Below, in pieces: positions 7,764 through 16,702 of a stretch of 64,000 bases of DNA. How positions within the stretch are numbered: the first letter of the stretch is position 1; every line of letters begins with the position of its first letter. The position numbers were made by a program, and so were the translations under genes. The notes under the pieces are model-generated. The model saw only the letters and a list, made by a program, of their open reading frames with translations. It did not search any database and was not told the origin of the DNA. This DNA is from Dyadobacter sp. Leaf189 (GTDB taxonomy: Bacteria > Bacteroidota > Bacteroidia > Cytophagales > Spirosomataceae): NCBI RefSeq assembly GCF_001424405.1, contig NZ_LMPS01000004.1:1050537-1114536 (forward strand), read 5' to 3'.

Positions 7764-9152
7764 CTAGCTCAATGCAGCCAGGTAATGCCTCAAAAGACGG
7801 ATCCCATAAGCGGTACCTGCCCTGCCAGGCGCATACTCCGTATCACCAAACGCCATTCCCGCAATGTCAAGATGTGCCCACGCGTTGTGGGAATCTGTAA
7901 ATGCTTCCAGAAACTTGGCGGCCACGATCGCACCGGCCAGCGGCTTTCCGTGGTAATTTTTTACATCAGCAATATCCGAACTGATTTCTTCCTTGTATTC
8001 ATCCCAGACCGGCAAACGCCACAAGCGCTCACCTGTTGCTTCTCCTGCATTGGCCAGGTCAGCTGCGAGGTTATCATTCGGGGTAAAAAGACCAGCCGCT
8101 TCGTAACCGAGCGTCTGGATCACACTTCCTGTCAATGTTGCGAGATCAATCAGGATATCGGGCTGGAAATTGCGGACAGCATAACTAAGTCCGTCGGCCA
8201 GGATCAGGCGGCCTTCCGCATCCGTATCAATTACCTCAATGGTTTTACGGGAATAGGAACTGATTACATCACCAGGTTTCATTGCAGCGCCGTCAACCGC
8301 ATTTTCGGTGGAAGGTATAATGCCGATAATGCGGACAGGAAGTTGAAGCTGGGCCGCAAGTTCCACTATTCCAAGTACCGCAGCCGCACCGCCCATATCG
8401 CTTTTCATCAAATGCATATTGGCAGAAGGTTTGATAGAAATGCCACCTGTATCGAAAGTGACACCCTTTCCTACCAATGCAACTGTTTTGGTATAGCTCG
8501 CCGGCACATATTCCGACACGATCATCACGGGAGGCTCTGCACTGCCCTTGCTTACTGCCAGCAATGCATGCATTCCCAATGCTTCGAGTTTCTGTTTATC
8601 AAAAACTGAAACATTATATCCGTTTTCCTTGCCTGACTTTATAGCCCATTCTCCGAGTATCGTGGGCGTTTTATAGTTTCCGGGTGCATTCATCAGGTCC
8701 ATGATGCGGAGCTGCACCAATGCCGTTTTCTGTCCCGAAGAGATTACCGCTCCGATCGAAACGCCATCTTCCGTCAGGATCTGCAACAAGCCGTCTGAAA
8801 AGAATTTGCTGGAAGGTTTCGGCTCTGACTTATAGAGTTGCAGGTTATACCCTCCCAGGATCATCCCGATAATTGCATTTTCAATCCATTCCGGGCTTCT
8901 TCCTTTTGCATCCAGAATAATATGCTCCGGCCAACGATCCTTCCGCTTGAAGAAAAGCGACCGGAAGATCCTGATGATTGAAGGCAGCTTCGGCTCTTTC
9001 CCCAGTCCAAGCCAAAGCTCATTCGAAGAAAACCACCATAACTCCCCCTTCTCCCCCCTGAACATAGACTGGTTTTCAGGCCCAGCCCCCTGCTCAAAAC
9101 TCCGCACAACAAGCACAGCCTCATCCCCTCCAAAAACCTGTTCTATCCGCAT
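7764..9152 (-). CDS. Leucyl aminopeptidase family protein (M17)
   Basis: The start is placed at ATG 9152 (MRIEQVFGGDEAVLVV); an upstream ATG at 9188 would add 12 residues lying partly in a repeat-flanked spacer. The catalytic C-terminal half carries the M17 hallmarks: ALVGKGVTFDTGGISIKPS with metal-binding Lys and Asp, MKSDMGGAAAVLG, and DTDAEGRLILADGLSYA, which corresponds to the family signature NTDAEGRL with Asp in place of Asn. The N-terminal domain is divergent. M17 enzymes are hexameric cytoplasmic zinc or manganese exopeptidases that remove N-terminal residues. The downstream gene on the same strand is 124 bases away, so the gene is probably transcribed alone. Confidence 0.93.
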   Translation of the reverse strand: MRIEQVFGGDEAVLVVRSFEQGAGPENQSMFRGEKGELWWFSSNELWLGLGKEPKLPSIIRIFRSLFFKRKDRWPEHIILDAKGRSPEWIENAIIGMILGGYNLQLYKSEPKPSSKFFSDGLLQILTEDGVSIGAVISSGQKTALVQLRIMDLMNAPGNYKTPTILGEWAIKSGKENGYNVSVFDKQKLEALGMHALLAVSKGSAEPPVMIVSEYVPASYTKTVALVGKGVTFDTGGISIKPSANMHLMKSDMGGAAAVLGIVELAAQLQLPVRIIGIIPSTENAVDGAAMKPGDVISSYSRKTIEVIDTDAEGRLILADGLSYAVRNFQPDILIDLATLTGSVIQTLGYEAAGLFTPNDNLAADLANAGEATGERLWRLPVWDEYKEEISSDIADVKNYHGKPLAGAIVAAKFLEAFTDSHNAWAHLDIAGMAFGDTEYAPGRAGTAYGIRLLRHYLAALS

Positions 9153-9192
9153 ATTCGTTCTATTCAAAGATTTCAACAAAACACCCAAGCCC

Positions 9193-9267
9193 TTGTCACG
9201 CTGAGCGGACCGGGCCGCCGGGCGGTCGAAGCGTTGTCAGGCTGAGCCCACTGGGCCGCCGAAGCCC
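9193..9267. repeat. Two degenerate copies of a TTGTCAC-CTGAGC repeat
   Basis: The spacer between the M17 and M28 peptidase genes consists of two tandem, GC-rich copies beginning TTGTCACGCTGAGC (9193) and TTGTCAGGCTGAGC (9234), both running through GGGCCGCC to a CGAAG end. They resemble one arm of the long palindrome at 63645-63710, which contains TTGTCACCCTGAGC and GTCGAAG. This suggests a dispersed intergenic repeat family in this genome. Confidence 0.7.
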
Positions 9268-10809
9268 CTACTCCATACCTCCCTTCCGCGTGGCCTTTCT
9301 TTGCTCAGGCCAGGTACCCGGCTCTCCCTTGGAGTTGAGTGGCAATATTACTCTGTCGCGCGATGCTTTTGCCGGATCTTCGCTGGCTTGGTAAGCCATG
9401 ATCGCAGCCAGTATCGCATTGCTTCTTACATCGTCAAAAACGATCTTATCGTAAGTATCGCGGTTGGTGTGCCAGGTATAAGTTCCGTACGACCAGTTCA
9501 ATGAGCTCAGTGAAAATGCAGGTGCACCTGCTGCAACGAATGAAGCAAAGTCGGAACCGCCACCGCCTGGTGCGCCCGGAAAACGGGTATCAATAGGTGC
9601 TTTGATCGATTCAGGTACTTTCGAAAGCCAGCGGCCGAGGTAGTCGTAAGAATTCAGAAAACCTTGTCCCTGTAAGCTTACTACGCGTCCCGTTCCATTA
9701 TCCTGGTTAAAAAGCGCCTGGATATTCTGAACGATCTCGGGATGATCTTCCACGAATGCGCGCGAACCATTAAGGCCCTGCTCCTCGCTTCCCCAGTGAC
9801 CAACCAGGATCGTACGTTTTGGATTCGGATACACTTTTTTCAGGATACGCATGGCTTCCATCATTACAATAGTCCCGGTACCATTATCGGTAGCGCCGGT
9901 ACCTCCGTCCCAGGAGTCAAAATGCGCTGAAAGCATTACATATTCATTGGGTTTTTCAGTACCCTTGATTTCACCAATCGTGTTGAATGTCTGTGCTACG
10001 CCGGTTTCTTTCGCATCGGCTCTTACGCTGATTTTAGGTGTATGTCCCGATTCAGCCAGCCTGTACAGCAAGCCGTAATCTTCAAGAGAAATGTCCACAG
10101 TCGGGATTTTCTTGGTATAGGCACCGAAGATTTTGTTTGCACCAAAACCTTTTGACCAATAACTCATTACAATACCCGCCGCGCCTGCTTTTTCAAGTGC
10201 AACAGGAAGTGTACGTGCGTTATACCCGCTCTTTTTAATGCGGTTTGCCCAGGCTTCGGTTTTTGCATCACGGTCTTTTTTCATTTTTTCGAAAGACTCT
10301 TTCGTCGCAAATTCCTCCCAGTTATAGTCTGGGCGGCCGGTGGGCTGGTTCATGCTGATCATCACAAACTTACCTTTCGCCGAAGGCAGCCATTTCTGGA
10401 ATGCCACTGAATCGGCTACATCCGGCAGAATGACCACGTCGGCTACAACCGTTTTCCCGCCCGTGCCCGGGCTCCATGCCAGCTGCATTCCTTCGAGCGA
10501 CTTTACGCGCGGAGCCACCATGTCAATGTGCGACACGCCCCGCTCCCAACCGCGCCATTCTCCCCACTTCTCATTTTTTGCGGTGATGTTCCAGCCTTTG
10601 TATTTTTCGACTGCCCATTCGTGCGCCTGCTGCATTTGCGGCGAGCCCACCAGGCGTGGACCGATTACATCCAGTAATTCGTGCGCCAGCTTTTCCAGTT
10701 GTGAATTATCTGTTGCTTCTTTAACGATATTTTCAACAACAGGGTCTTTTTGACCAAAGCTGACAAATACGTGAAGGGTTAAGATCAGTATCAGGGAAAT
10801 TTTCTTCAT
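9268..10809 (-). CDS. Secreted M28-family zinc peptidase with PA-like insert
   Basis: The 513-residue protein starts with a signal peptide (MKKISLILILTLHVFVSFG, cleavage near residue 19). A PA-like segment covers roughly residues 120-260. The zinc peptidase core follows: LSAHFDSWDGGTGATDNGTG supplies His and bridging Asp, GHWGSEEQGLNG the general-base and ligand Glu pair, FNQDNG a ligand Asp, and YTWHTNRDTYDKI the final His. All five metal ligands of a co-catalytic M28 site therefore appear present. It likely acts as an exported aminopeptidase or carboxypeptidase on extracellular peptides. The stop codon abuts the repeat at 9193-9267. No partner genes are evident. Confidence 0.92.
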   Translation of the reverse strand: MKKISLILILTLHVFVSFGQKDPVVENIVKEATDNSQLEKLAHELLDVIGPRLVGSPQMQQAHEWAVEKYKGWNITAKNEKWGEWRGWERGVSHIDMVAPRVKSLEGMQLAWSPGTGGKTVVADVVILPDVADSVAFQKWLPSAKGKFVMISMNQPTGRPDYNWEEFATKESFEKMKKDRDAKTEAWANRIKKSGYNARTLPVALEKAGAAGIVMSYWSKGFGANKIFGAYTKKIPTVDISLEDYGLLYRLAESGHTPKISVRADAKETGVAQTFNTIGEIKGTEKPNEYVMLSAHFDSWDGGTGATDNGTGTIVMMEAMRILKKVYPNPKRTILVGHWGSEEQGLNGSRAFVEDHPEIVQNIQALFNQDNGTGRVVSLQGQGFLNSYDYLGRWLSKVPESIKAPIDTRFPGAPGGGGSDFASFVAAGAPAFSLSSLNWSYGTYTWHTNRDTYDKIVFDDVRSNAILAAIMAYQASEDPAKASRDRVILPLNSKGEPGTWPEQRKATRKGGME

Positions 10810-10933
10810 AATGTTGATTTAACAATGATTGGTAAAACTAATGTATAAAATACCCGTGAGGTTTGGACGTGGTCTTGGAAAATTCTAAGTCGTTATTACA
10901 ATTCTATAATCAGGCAGAAAACTGCTATTTGTG

Positions 10934-11845
10934 ATGATCAGGCGTTTGACAGCTTTTATCTTTTTTGCCAACTACTTTGTCGGCGCGCTTGCTGTCGCAT
11001 TGTCGCTGGAAACGATATTTCAGCTGGATCTGCCATTTAATTCCATTCCCTACTATATCCTGATTTTTTGCGCCACGGTCTTTTACTACACCATCGCCTA
11101 CTCCACCGCTCCAAGCTCTTCGTTTTCAAATAACCCCCGGACAGAATGGTACCGCACGCATTATCATTTTATTCGGGGCAGTCAAATCGTTCTTTTTACG
11201 ATCTGCACAGGTTTGGCGGTTTGGTTTCTGGTAAAGGATTTTTCAAAGCTCTGGCACCTGCCGCTGCTCAACTGGCTCGTGTTGATGGCGGTACCGCTGG
11301 CTGCATTGTTGTATTACGGGCTGCTTCCCAAGTCGGTGATCTCCTTCAATCTGAGAAATACAGGCTGGCTTAAAGCTTTCGTGATTGGCTTTGTTTGGGC
11401 AGGATTTGTCAATATTTTCCCGATCACCATGCTGAAAATTGAACAGGGTGTGTCAGTTCAGGAACCGATATTCATGTTCTGGTTATTTGTAAAAAACTGG
11501 ATGTTCTGCACGGTGAATGCAATTATGTTCGATATGAAGGATTACGCCGACGATGCCAACATTCAGCTGAAAACCTTCGCTGTGCGTTTTGGGCTGCGGA
11601 AAACGATATTGTATGTGCTGGTACCGCTACTGCTGGTCGGACTGGTTTCCTACCTTACATTCGCGTTGTTCCGCCACCTGGGTACGCCTACTATCCTCTT
11701 TAATCTCCTCCCGTTTGTCAGTCTGCTGGCTGTTGCATTTACGCTGCAGAAACCAAAAAGCGTTTTGTTTTACCTGATTGTTATCGACGGATTATTGTTG
11801 GTAAAAGCCATTTGCGGCATTGCAGGAAGCTTTTTCACAAACTAA
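10934..11845 (+). CDS. Divergent UbiA-family membrane protein lacking first Asp-rich motif
   Basis: This roughly 303-residue integral membrane protein has eight or nine hydrophobic segments. The motif MFDMKDYADDANIQLKTFAV at about residues 199-218 matches the second aspartate-rich motif of UbiA prenyltransferases, followed by FAVRFG as in TLPVxxG. The first motif, normally NDxxDxxxD, should lie near residue 55, but that stretch reads YYTIAYSTAPSSSF and has no aspartates. Classical Mg2+-dependent prenyl transfer is therefore uncertain. ATG at 10934 is used; a GTG directly before it is possible. The methyltransferase that follows begins within 14 bases of the stop or overlaps it, so the two form an operon. 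Confidence 0.7.
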   Translation: MIRRLTAFIFFANYFVGALAVALSLETIFQLDLPFNSIPYYILIFCATVFYYTIAYSTAPSSSFSNNPRTEWYRTHYHFIRGSQIVLFTICTGLAVWFLVKDFSKLWHLPLLNWLVLMAVPLAALLYYGLLPKSVISFNLRNTGWLKAFVIGFVWAGFVNIFPITMLKIEQGVSVQEPIFMFWLFVKNWMFCTVNAIMFDMKDYADDANIQLKTFAVRFGLRKTILYVLVPLLLVGLVSYLTFALFRHLGTPTILFNLLPFVSLLAVAFTLQKPKSVLFYLIVIDGLLLVKAICGIAGSFFTN

Positions 11846-11858
11846 AAATGCCTCAGCA

Positions 11859-12488
11859 GTGAAAAACAACTACGATCGCGTCGCCTGGTTTTACGATCCC
11901 CTGAGCAGGATAGTGTTCCGGAATGCACAGATACAGGCGCAGCAGGCACTTATCCCCTACATTCCCGAACATGCAAACATCCTGATCGCGGGAGGCGGCA
12001 CCGGTGGCATACTGGAGGCGATCGCAGACCAATATCCCGCCGGACTGCGCATTACTTATGTGGAGATTTCCGAAAAAATGATCCGAAAGGCTGAAAAACG
12101 GTTTACCGGGAAAAACACGGTCACATTTGTGCATTCAGCGATAGAAGATTATGCCGCGAAGTCGCATTTTGATGTAGTTATCACAGCATTTCTTTTTGAC
12201 AACTTCACGCAGGAGAAAGCCGACCGAATTTTTCAAAAGCTGGATAAGCTGCTTCAACCGGACGGTAAGTGGCTTTTTACAGATTTTCATATTGATAAAA
12301 AAAGCAGCCGGTCGTGGAAAACGTGGCTGCTCAAATCAATGTATCTGTTCTTCAAATTTTTCTCCGAAGTAGAAGCAAGTCAGCTTCCCGACACCACCTC
12401 TCTTTTCAAAAAGGCAGGTTACCACGCAATTTTCACGGCATTCTGGTACCGGAAATTCATCCATTCCAGCATTTACCAAAAACCTTAA
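11859..12488 (+). CDS. Class I SAM-dependent methyltransferase
   Basis: The protein has the class I fold: a divergent motif I ILIAGGGTGGILEAI, an acidic end of strand two at TYVEISEKMIRKAEKRF, and DVVITAFLFDNF as motif IV. The N-terminal NNYDRVAWFYDPLSRIVF resembles the UbiE/menaquinone methyltransferase type. No good ATG exists in frame. GTG at 11859, just after the upstream stop, begins exactly before the conserved NNYDRVAWFYD; TTG at 11820 would overlap the UbiA-like gene. Its tail overlaps the convergent rarD gene by four bases. Coupling with a UbiA-like gene suggests a lipophilic substrate such as a quinone-like or terpenoid compound, but this is inference. Confidence 0.8.
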   Translation: MKNNYDRVAWFYDPLSRIVFRNAQIQAQQALIPYIPEHANILIAGGGTGGILEAIADQYPAGLRITYVEISEKMIRKAEKRFTGKNTVTFVHSAIEDYAAKSHFDVVITAFLFDNFTQEKADRIFQKLDKLLQPDGKWLFTDFHIDKKSSRSWKTWLLKSMYLFFKFFSEVEASQLPDTTSLFKKAGYHAIFTAFWYRKFIHSSIYQKP

Positions 12489-13384
12489 ACCAGCGCAGTC
12501 CGCCGCCGGCCGAAGATGAACCTTTCATTGAAAACAACAATGGAAACCAGGATGAGCGAGTAGCCGATGATCTGAATGGAATTGATGTTTTCATGATAAT
12601 AAAGTAATGCGATCGCGAAGTTCATCAGTGGGTTAATGTAAAGCAAAATGCCCATTGTAGATGAAGTTACCCCCTGCAACGCATACAGGTTCAGGTAAAG
12701 CGGCACAATGGTAAACAGGACCGCGATGACTAAAATCAATGCATAAAAGGATATTTCCGTAGGGATACCTTCACTATATACCGGATAAAATGGAAGCAGG
12801 ATTAACGCTGAAAACAGGATCTGAACAGTCAACACCAGAAATTTATCCAGACCAACATTCTTCCGCTGACTGACCAGGTAGAGCGCGTAAGAACCTGCCA
12901 CGATGAGGCTGTAAGCGATATCGGCTATGCTATTGAAAGACAGTAGCAAACAGCTGAAAATGCTGATCCCTACCGCCACCCACTGCCATTTACTTAACTT
13001 TTCACTCAACACAAAATAAGCAATCACAGTTGTCATAATCGGACAAACCAGGTAAGCGAAAGAAGCCGCTTTGATGCTGATGTGGTTCATCACGTAAATA
13101 AAGAAAAACCAGTTGGCAGTCAGCAATATACCTCCCAGCAAGGTGAGCCACACCGCCCGGAATCTCTGTTTGGCAGGTAATGCGCGCAGCAGTCTGGTGT
13201 TTTCCTTCAAAACTTTGACCCTCACAAAAAAACTGATCACCGCCATGATCACCGCACAAAGAAAAACGCGGTAGAAAAGGATATCAAGCGAAGCGTAGGC
13301 GGCAAGCGGTTTGAGCGCTAAACTGAAAAACCCCCAGATCACAAAGGAAATGAAGGCAGCTAGGTAGTATTTTGAGAATTTCAT
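12485..13384 (-). CDS. rarD: RarD-type EamA-family permease
   Basis: The 299-residue protein has ten predicted membrane segments in two EamA repeats. The opening YYLAAFISFVIWGFFSLALKPL and the middle TANWFFFIYVMNHISIKAAS are typical of RarD rather than general drug/metabolite exporters, and LYINPLMNFAIALLYYHE near the end fits as well. RarD sits in the inner membrane; its substrate is not settled despite an old chloramphenicol-sensitivity link. The stop shares the bases TTAA with the convergent methyltransferase stop and no terminator is visible between them. Confidence 0.85.
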   Translation of the reverse strand: MKFSKYYLAAFISFVIWGFFSLALKPLAAYASLDILFYRVFLCAVIMAVISFFVRVKVLKENTRLLRALPAKQRFRAVWLTLLGGILLTANWFFFIYVMNHISIKAASFAYLVCPIMTTVIAYFVLSEKLSKWQWVAVGISIFSCLLLSFNSIADIAYSLIVAGSYALYLVSQRKNVGLDKFLVLTVQILFSALILLPFYPVYSEGIPTEISFYALILVIAVLFTIVPLYLNLYALQGVTSSTMGILLYINPLMNFAIALLYYHENINSIQIIGYSLILVSIVVFNERFIFGRRRTALV

Positions 13385-13559
13385 GCAACAAAGAAGTCAG
13401 CCCGGGTGCACCGGTAGTTTTTCAACAGCAAAAACGGGATGCGGGTTTCGCTGCCGGAGAAATTTGTAACACCATTCACTGCAATATTAAGTTTCCGGTC
13501 ATTCCAACCATTTTCTTCCCGGCAAACTCATGCTTTTGTAACCACTTAAAACTAACCCT

Positions 13560-14258
13560 ATGAAACTGATCTACCTGCTCCTCTTCTCTCTTTGCTTGCA
13601 ACCTGCATTGGCGCAAAAAACTTCGCTATCCGTTTACCTCAATGGCGGCCTGGGTGCATTTCGCGGGGAATCGACCGTTAAAACAACCTCGCTCAGTACA
13701 GGCGGACCGTTTTGCAGGTGTGAAGGAAGCCAGGCAAATTCCTTCGGCGCGAAAAATGCAGTTTCGTACGGAGCCGGGTTCATACTTCAAAGGCAGTTCA
13801 AAAGCAATGTACTGCTCGGGCTGGATCTTGGCTATGAACTTTTGAGGACAAAGGCTTCTCTCACTGAATTGCAGCTTGACGATATGATCATGCAGGTTGA
13901 TGGTAAAAGTATCAGCTACAATCATTTCGCCAATATTTTTCCACACGTAGGCTATCAGTTTAATGTAAATGAAGACTTCCACATTGCAGTTTCAGGCGGC
14001 GCTGATTTCGGGATCGGACTCGATAGTTACCATAAACTCACGGTCACGGATTTTATAAAAAGGTCTTACAATAACACAGACATTATCCCGGGACTCGACT
14101 TCCGCCCGAGGTTACAGGTGGAATTAGGTTCAGACAAACTGAGCTTCCGGGCGGGATATTCTTACGGGTTGAAAAACTGGATGGGACATTATGACGGCGG
14201 TAACCCAGAAGCTTACATGAACGTGATCAGACTCGGCGCCCGATACCGCCTTTTCTAA
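13560..14258 (+). CDS. Secreted outer-membrane beta-barrel protein
   Basis: The 232-residue protein has a clear signal peptide (MKLIYLLLFSLCLQPALAQ, cleavage after AQ). The rest alternates hydrophobic and polar residues in short strands with aromatic ends, as in SVYLNGGLGAF, VLLGLDLGYELL, HVGYQFNV, LSFRAGYSYGLK and the final VIRLGARYRLF, ending in the C-terminal Phe typical of outer-membrane barrels. This resembles the PorT/OmpW-like 'outer membrane beta-barrel' group of Bacteroidota. Two cysteines at FCRCEG near residue 52 are unusual. Function is not known and neighbours give no hint. Confidence 0.75.
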   Translation: MKLIYLLLFSLCLQPALAQKTSLSVYLNGGLGAFRGESTVKTTSLSTGGPFCRCEGSQANSFGAKNAVSYGAGFILQRQFKSNVLLGLDLGYELLRTKASLTELQLDDMIMQVDGKSISYNHFANIFPHVGYQFNVNEDFHIAVSGGADFGIGLDSYHKLTVTDFIKRSYNNTDIIPGLDFRPRLQVELGSDKLSFRAGYSYGLKNWMGHYDGGNPEAYMNVIRLGARYRLF

Positions 14259-14331
14259 AAAACAAAGTCGGACTGGAACCTAAGCCGGTGCATTTGCCTT
14301 GATTAATCAGGTAATTACATTAAAAACCGGT

Positions 14332-15129
14332 ATGAATTTTTCCGACATCAAGCTGATCGCGACCGATATGGACGGTACGCTTCTGAACTCCAAACACGAA
14401 CTCAACGAATCGTTTTACCCTATTTTCAGGAAAATAAAAGACCACGGGATCATTTTCGTGGCGGCAAGCGGGCGGCAGTATTTCAATCTTACCAAAACAC
14501 TGGAGAAAGTTTGTGATGAGGTGATTTTTGCTGCCGAGAATGGAAGCTACGTGGTTTTTAAAGATGAAGAAATTCACGTGCAGGCTACTGATCCGGAGAT
14601 TGTAAGAGAGCTGGTGACCACTTCACGCGGCATTCCGAATACTTACCCGATCATTTGCGGCAAGAAAAAAGCTTATGTGGAAAATGACGAGCCGGAATTT
14701 ATAGATCACCTGAAACTCTACTTTGAACGATACGAGATCGTTGAAGACCTGCTCGAAGTGAAGGACGACCAGTTTCTTAAATTTACTGTGTGCGACCTGG
14801 CCGGATCAGAAGTGAACAGCTACCCGCATTACAAGAAGTACGAAGATATTTTGAAAGTGAAAGTATCGGGACCGATCTGGCTGGATATTTCGGACAAAAG
14901 AGCCAATAAAGGCCGCGCGATGGAGGTTTTGCAGGAAAAATTCAATATCACTCCGGAACAAACAATGGCATTCGGCGACTATCTGAATGATCTGGAAATG
15001 CTTGGAAAGGCCGGATACTCGTATGCAATGGCAAATGCGCATCCGGATATCAAAAAAATAGCCCGTTTCATCGCCAAAAGCAACGATGAAAACGGGGTAG
15101 TTGAAGTACTTACGGAGCTAACGGATTAA
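14332..15129 (+). CDS. Cof-type HAD-superfamily phosphatase
   Basis: The ATG at 14332 (MNFSDIKLIATDMDGTLLN) places the catalytic DMDGTLLNS loop near residues 12-20, with the nucleophile and acid/base Asp pair. VAASGRQY is motif II, the lysine in KRANKGRAMEVLQ is motif III, and AFGDYLNDLEMLGKAGYSYAMANA is motif IV with its acidic pair. The 265-residue length and the middle cap fit the Cof/YbjI type IIB group, which removes phosphate from sugar phosphates or other small metabolites in the cytoplasm. A longer frame from TTG 14299 is unlikely. Its stop is only three bases from the convergent fabF stop. Confidence 0.92.
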   Translation: MNFSDIKLIATDMDGTLLNSKHELNESFYPIFRKIKDHGIIFVAASGRQYFNLTKTLEKVCDEVIFAAENGSYVVFKDEEIHVQATDPEIVRELVTTSRGIPNTYPIICGKKKAYVENDEPEFIDHLKLYFERYEIVEDLLEVKDDQFLKFTVCDLAGSEVNSYPHYKKYEDILKVKVSGPIWLDISDKRANKGRAMEVLQEKFNITPEQTMAFGDYLNDLEMLGKAGYSYAMANAHPDIKKIARFIAKSNDENGVVEVLTELTD

Positions 15130-15132
15130 CTT

Positions 15133-16383
15133 CTAAGCAGTGTATTTCTTGAAAATAGACGTGGCAGTGTGGCCGCCGAAGCCAAATGTATTGTTCAGCG
15201 CATAGTTAACGGTCTGCTTCACTGACTCGCCGAGAATGATATTCATTCCCTCAGGTACATGTTCGTCCAGGTTTTGGGTGTTGATTGTACCCGGAATAAT
15301 ATCATTTTGGACAGAGAGCGCACAAACGATACTTTCCACCGCACCGGCCGCTCCAAGTAAGTGTCCGGTCATGGATTTAGTAGCACTGATAGCCACCGGA
15401 TGATCACCAAAAACTTCCTTGATCCCGTTCAGCTCGCTCATATCGCCCAACCCAGTGGAAGTAGCGTGGGCATTCACGTAATCGATCTTGTCGGGCGTGA
15501 TACCTGCTTCTTTTAATGCTTTCCGCATTCCCAGCGCAGCACCCATTCCGTCGGGCGGGGTTCCGGTAAGATGGTAAGCGTCTGCTGCCATTCCGCCACC
15601 TACGATTTCAGCATAAATCTTTGCCCCTCTTGCAACTGCAAATTCAAGATCTTCCAGGATCAATGCGGCAGCACCTTCACCCATTACAAACCCGTCGCGG
15701 TCTTTGTCAAACGGCCGCGAAGCAGTTGCGGGATCGTCATTTCGCTTTGAAAGTGCCTGTGCAGCGCCAAAACCGCCAAGTGCAGAATAAATAATGGCAG
15801 CTTCCGAACCTCCCGCTACCATCACTTTCGCCTTGTCCATTCTGATGGTATCAAAGGCGGCGATCAATGCAGTGTTGGAAGATGCGCAGGCAGATACGGT
15901 ACAATAGTTGGGACCATGCAGCTTGTGGCGGATCGAAATCACACCTGCTGCGATATCCACGATCATTTTCGGAATAAAAAACGGACTGAAACGCGGCACT
16001 CCGTTGGATGCATGAAATTCAAGCAGCTGGTCTTCAAACGTACCCATTCCGCCATTTCCTGTCGCCCAGATCACACCTACATCGTAGCGGTCTGTGATGT
16101 CCATTGTCTCAAAATCCAGTGCCGCATCTTTGATCGCCATATCCGAGGCTGCGATCGCGTATTGCGTATGCAGATCGTATTTTTTCAGTTCCTTTTTTTC
16201 AATGAATTCTTCCGGGTTAAAGTCCCGGACTTCACAGCCGAACCGCGTTTTAAACTTGGAAACATCCATTTTCGTGATAGTAGCAGCACCGCTTTTACCA
16301 TTCACAATATTTTCCCAGAATTCGCCCACCGAATTCCCCAGGGGAGAAATCACTCCCAGTCCTGTAACAACTACTCTTTTCAT
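15133..16383 (-). CDS. fabF: Beta-ketoacyl-ACP synthase II
   Basis: The 416-residue protein is a full-length KAS II that condenses malonyl-ACP with acyl-ACP in fatty acid elongation. The Cys-His-His triad is intact: Cys166 in VSACASSN, His306 in NAHATSTGLGD and His341 in GHLLGAAG, with Lys336 in ISATKSMTGH. NNTFGFGGHTATSIFKKY closes the thiolase fold. It is not next to acpP or other fab genes. Instead it is last in a same-strand series TetR, SDR, DUF2798, fabF with gaps of 63, 46 and 36 bases. It may therefore be a second, regulated copy rather than the housekeeping enzyme; this cannot be decided from the window. Confidence 0.93.
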   Translation of the reverse strand: MKRVVVTGLGVISPLGNSVGEFWENIVNGKSGAATITKMDVSKFKTRFGCEVRDFNPEEFIEKKELKKYDLHTQYAIAASDMAIKDAALDFETMDITDRYDVGVIWATGNGGMGTFEDQLLEFHASNGVPRFSPFFIPKMIVDIAAGVISIRHKLHGPNYCTVSACASSNTALIAAFDTIRMDKAKVMVAGGSEAAIIYSALGGFGAAQALSKRNDDPATASRPFDKDRDGFVMGEGAAALILEDLEFAVARGAKIYAEIVGGGMAADAYHLTGTPPDGMGAALGMRKALKEAGITPDKIDYVNAHATSTGLGDMSELNGIKEVFGDHPVAISATKSMTGHLLGAAGAVESIVCALSVQNDIIPGTINTQNLDEHVPEGMNIILGESVKQTVNYALNNTFGFGGHTATSIFKKYTA

Positions 16384-16419
16384 AAAAATTTGAAACGTTT
16401 TCGAAGACTCAGGAGATGA

Positions 16420-16656
16420 TCATTCAAACTCCTCAGTCACTGCATCTTTGAACATAACTGCCACAAGCTTCTGCACCCAGGGACCAACAACGAGTATCAC
16501 AGGGACAACAAGCAAGTAGGCCAGGCTCCAAGATTTCAGCCAAATCACCAAAAAATTGGCAACAAATCCAATATTTACGGAAATCAAAGTAAACGAAATC
16601 ACACCCGTTGTAATGATTCCCATGAGCATTGCAAAAGCTATTTTTTGTCCCATCAT
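16420..16656 (-). CDS. DUF2798 two-helix membrane protein
   Basis: The 78-residue protein has two long hydrophobic segments, at about residues 8-34 (MLMGIITTGVISFTLISVN) and 42-66 (SWSLAYLLVVPVILVVGPWVQKLV), the pattern of DUF2798 proteins, which are small inner-membrane proteins of unknown role. The stretch WLKSWSLAYLLVVPVI matches the family core. It lies between the SDR and fabF on the same strand, so it probably belongs to the same transcript. The start at ATG 16656 fits family length. Confidence 0.75.
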   Translation of the reverse strand: MMGQKIAFAMLMGIITTGVISFTLISVNIGFVANFLVIWLKSWSLAYLLVVPVILVVGPWVQKLVAVMFKDAVTEEFE

Positions 16657-16702
16657 TCTGCGTATATATCTGCTTTCTCAAAGACCGCCGAAACCGGCGT
16701 GA

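Noticed and set aside
7725..8609. 294-codon frame on the plus strand
   Set aside because: It lies opposite the M17 peptidase gene, is rich in Arg, His and Cys, and has no family resemblance; it is a shadow.
11820..11858. TTG start extending the methyltransferase into the UbiA-like gene
   Set aside because: The extra residues are not part of the methyltransferase core; GTG 11859 sits directly before the conserved start, though the longer form cannot be excluded.
15916..16419. 167-codon frame on the plus strand
   Set aside because: Antisense to fabF; the composition is that of a complement frame.
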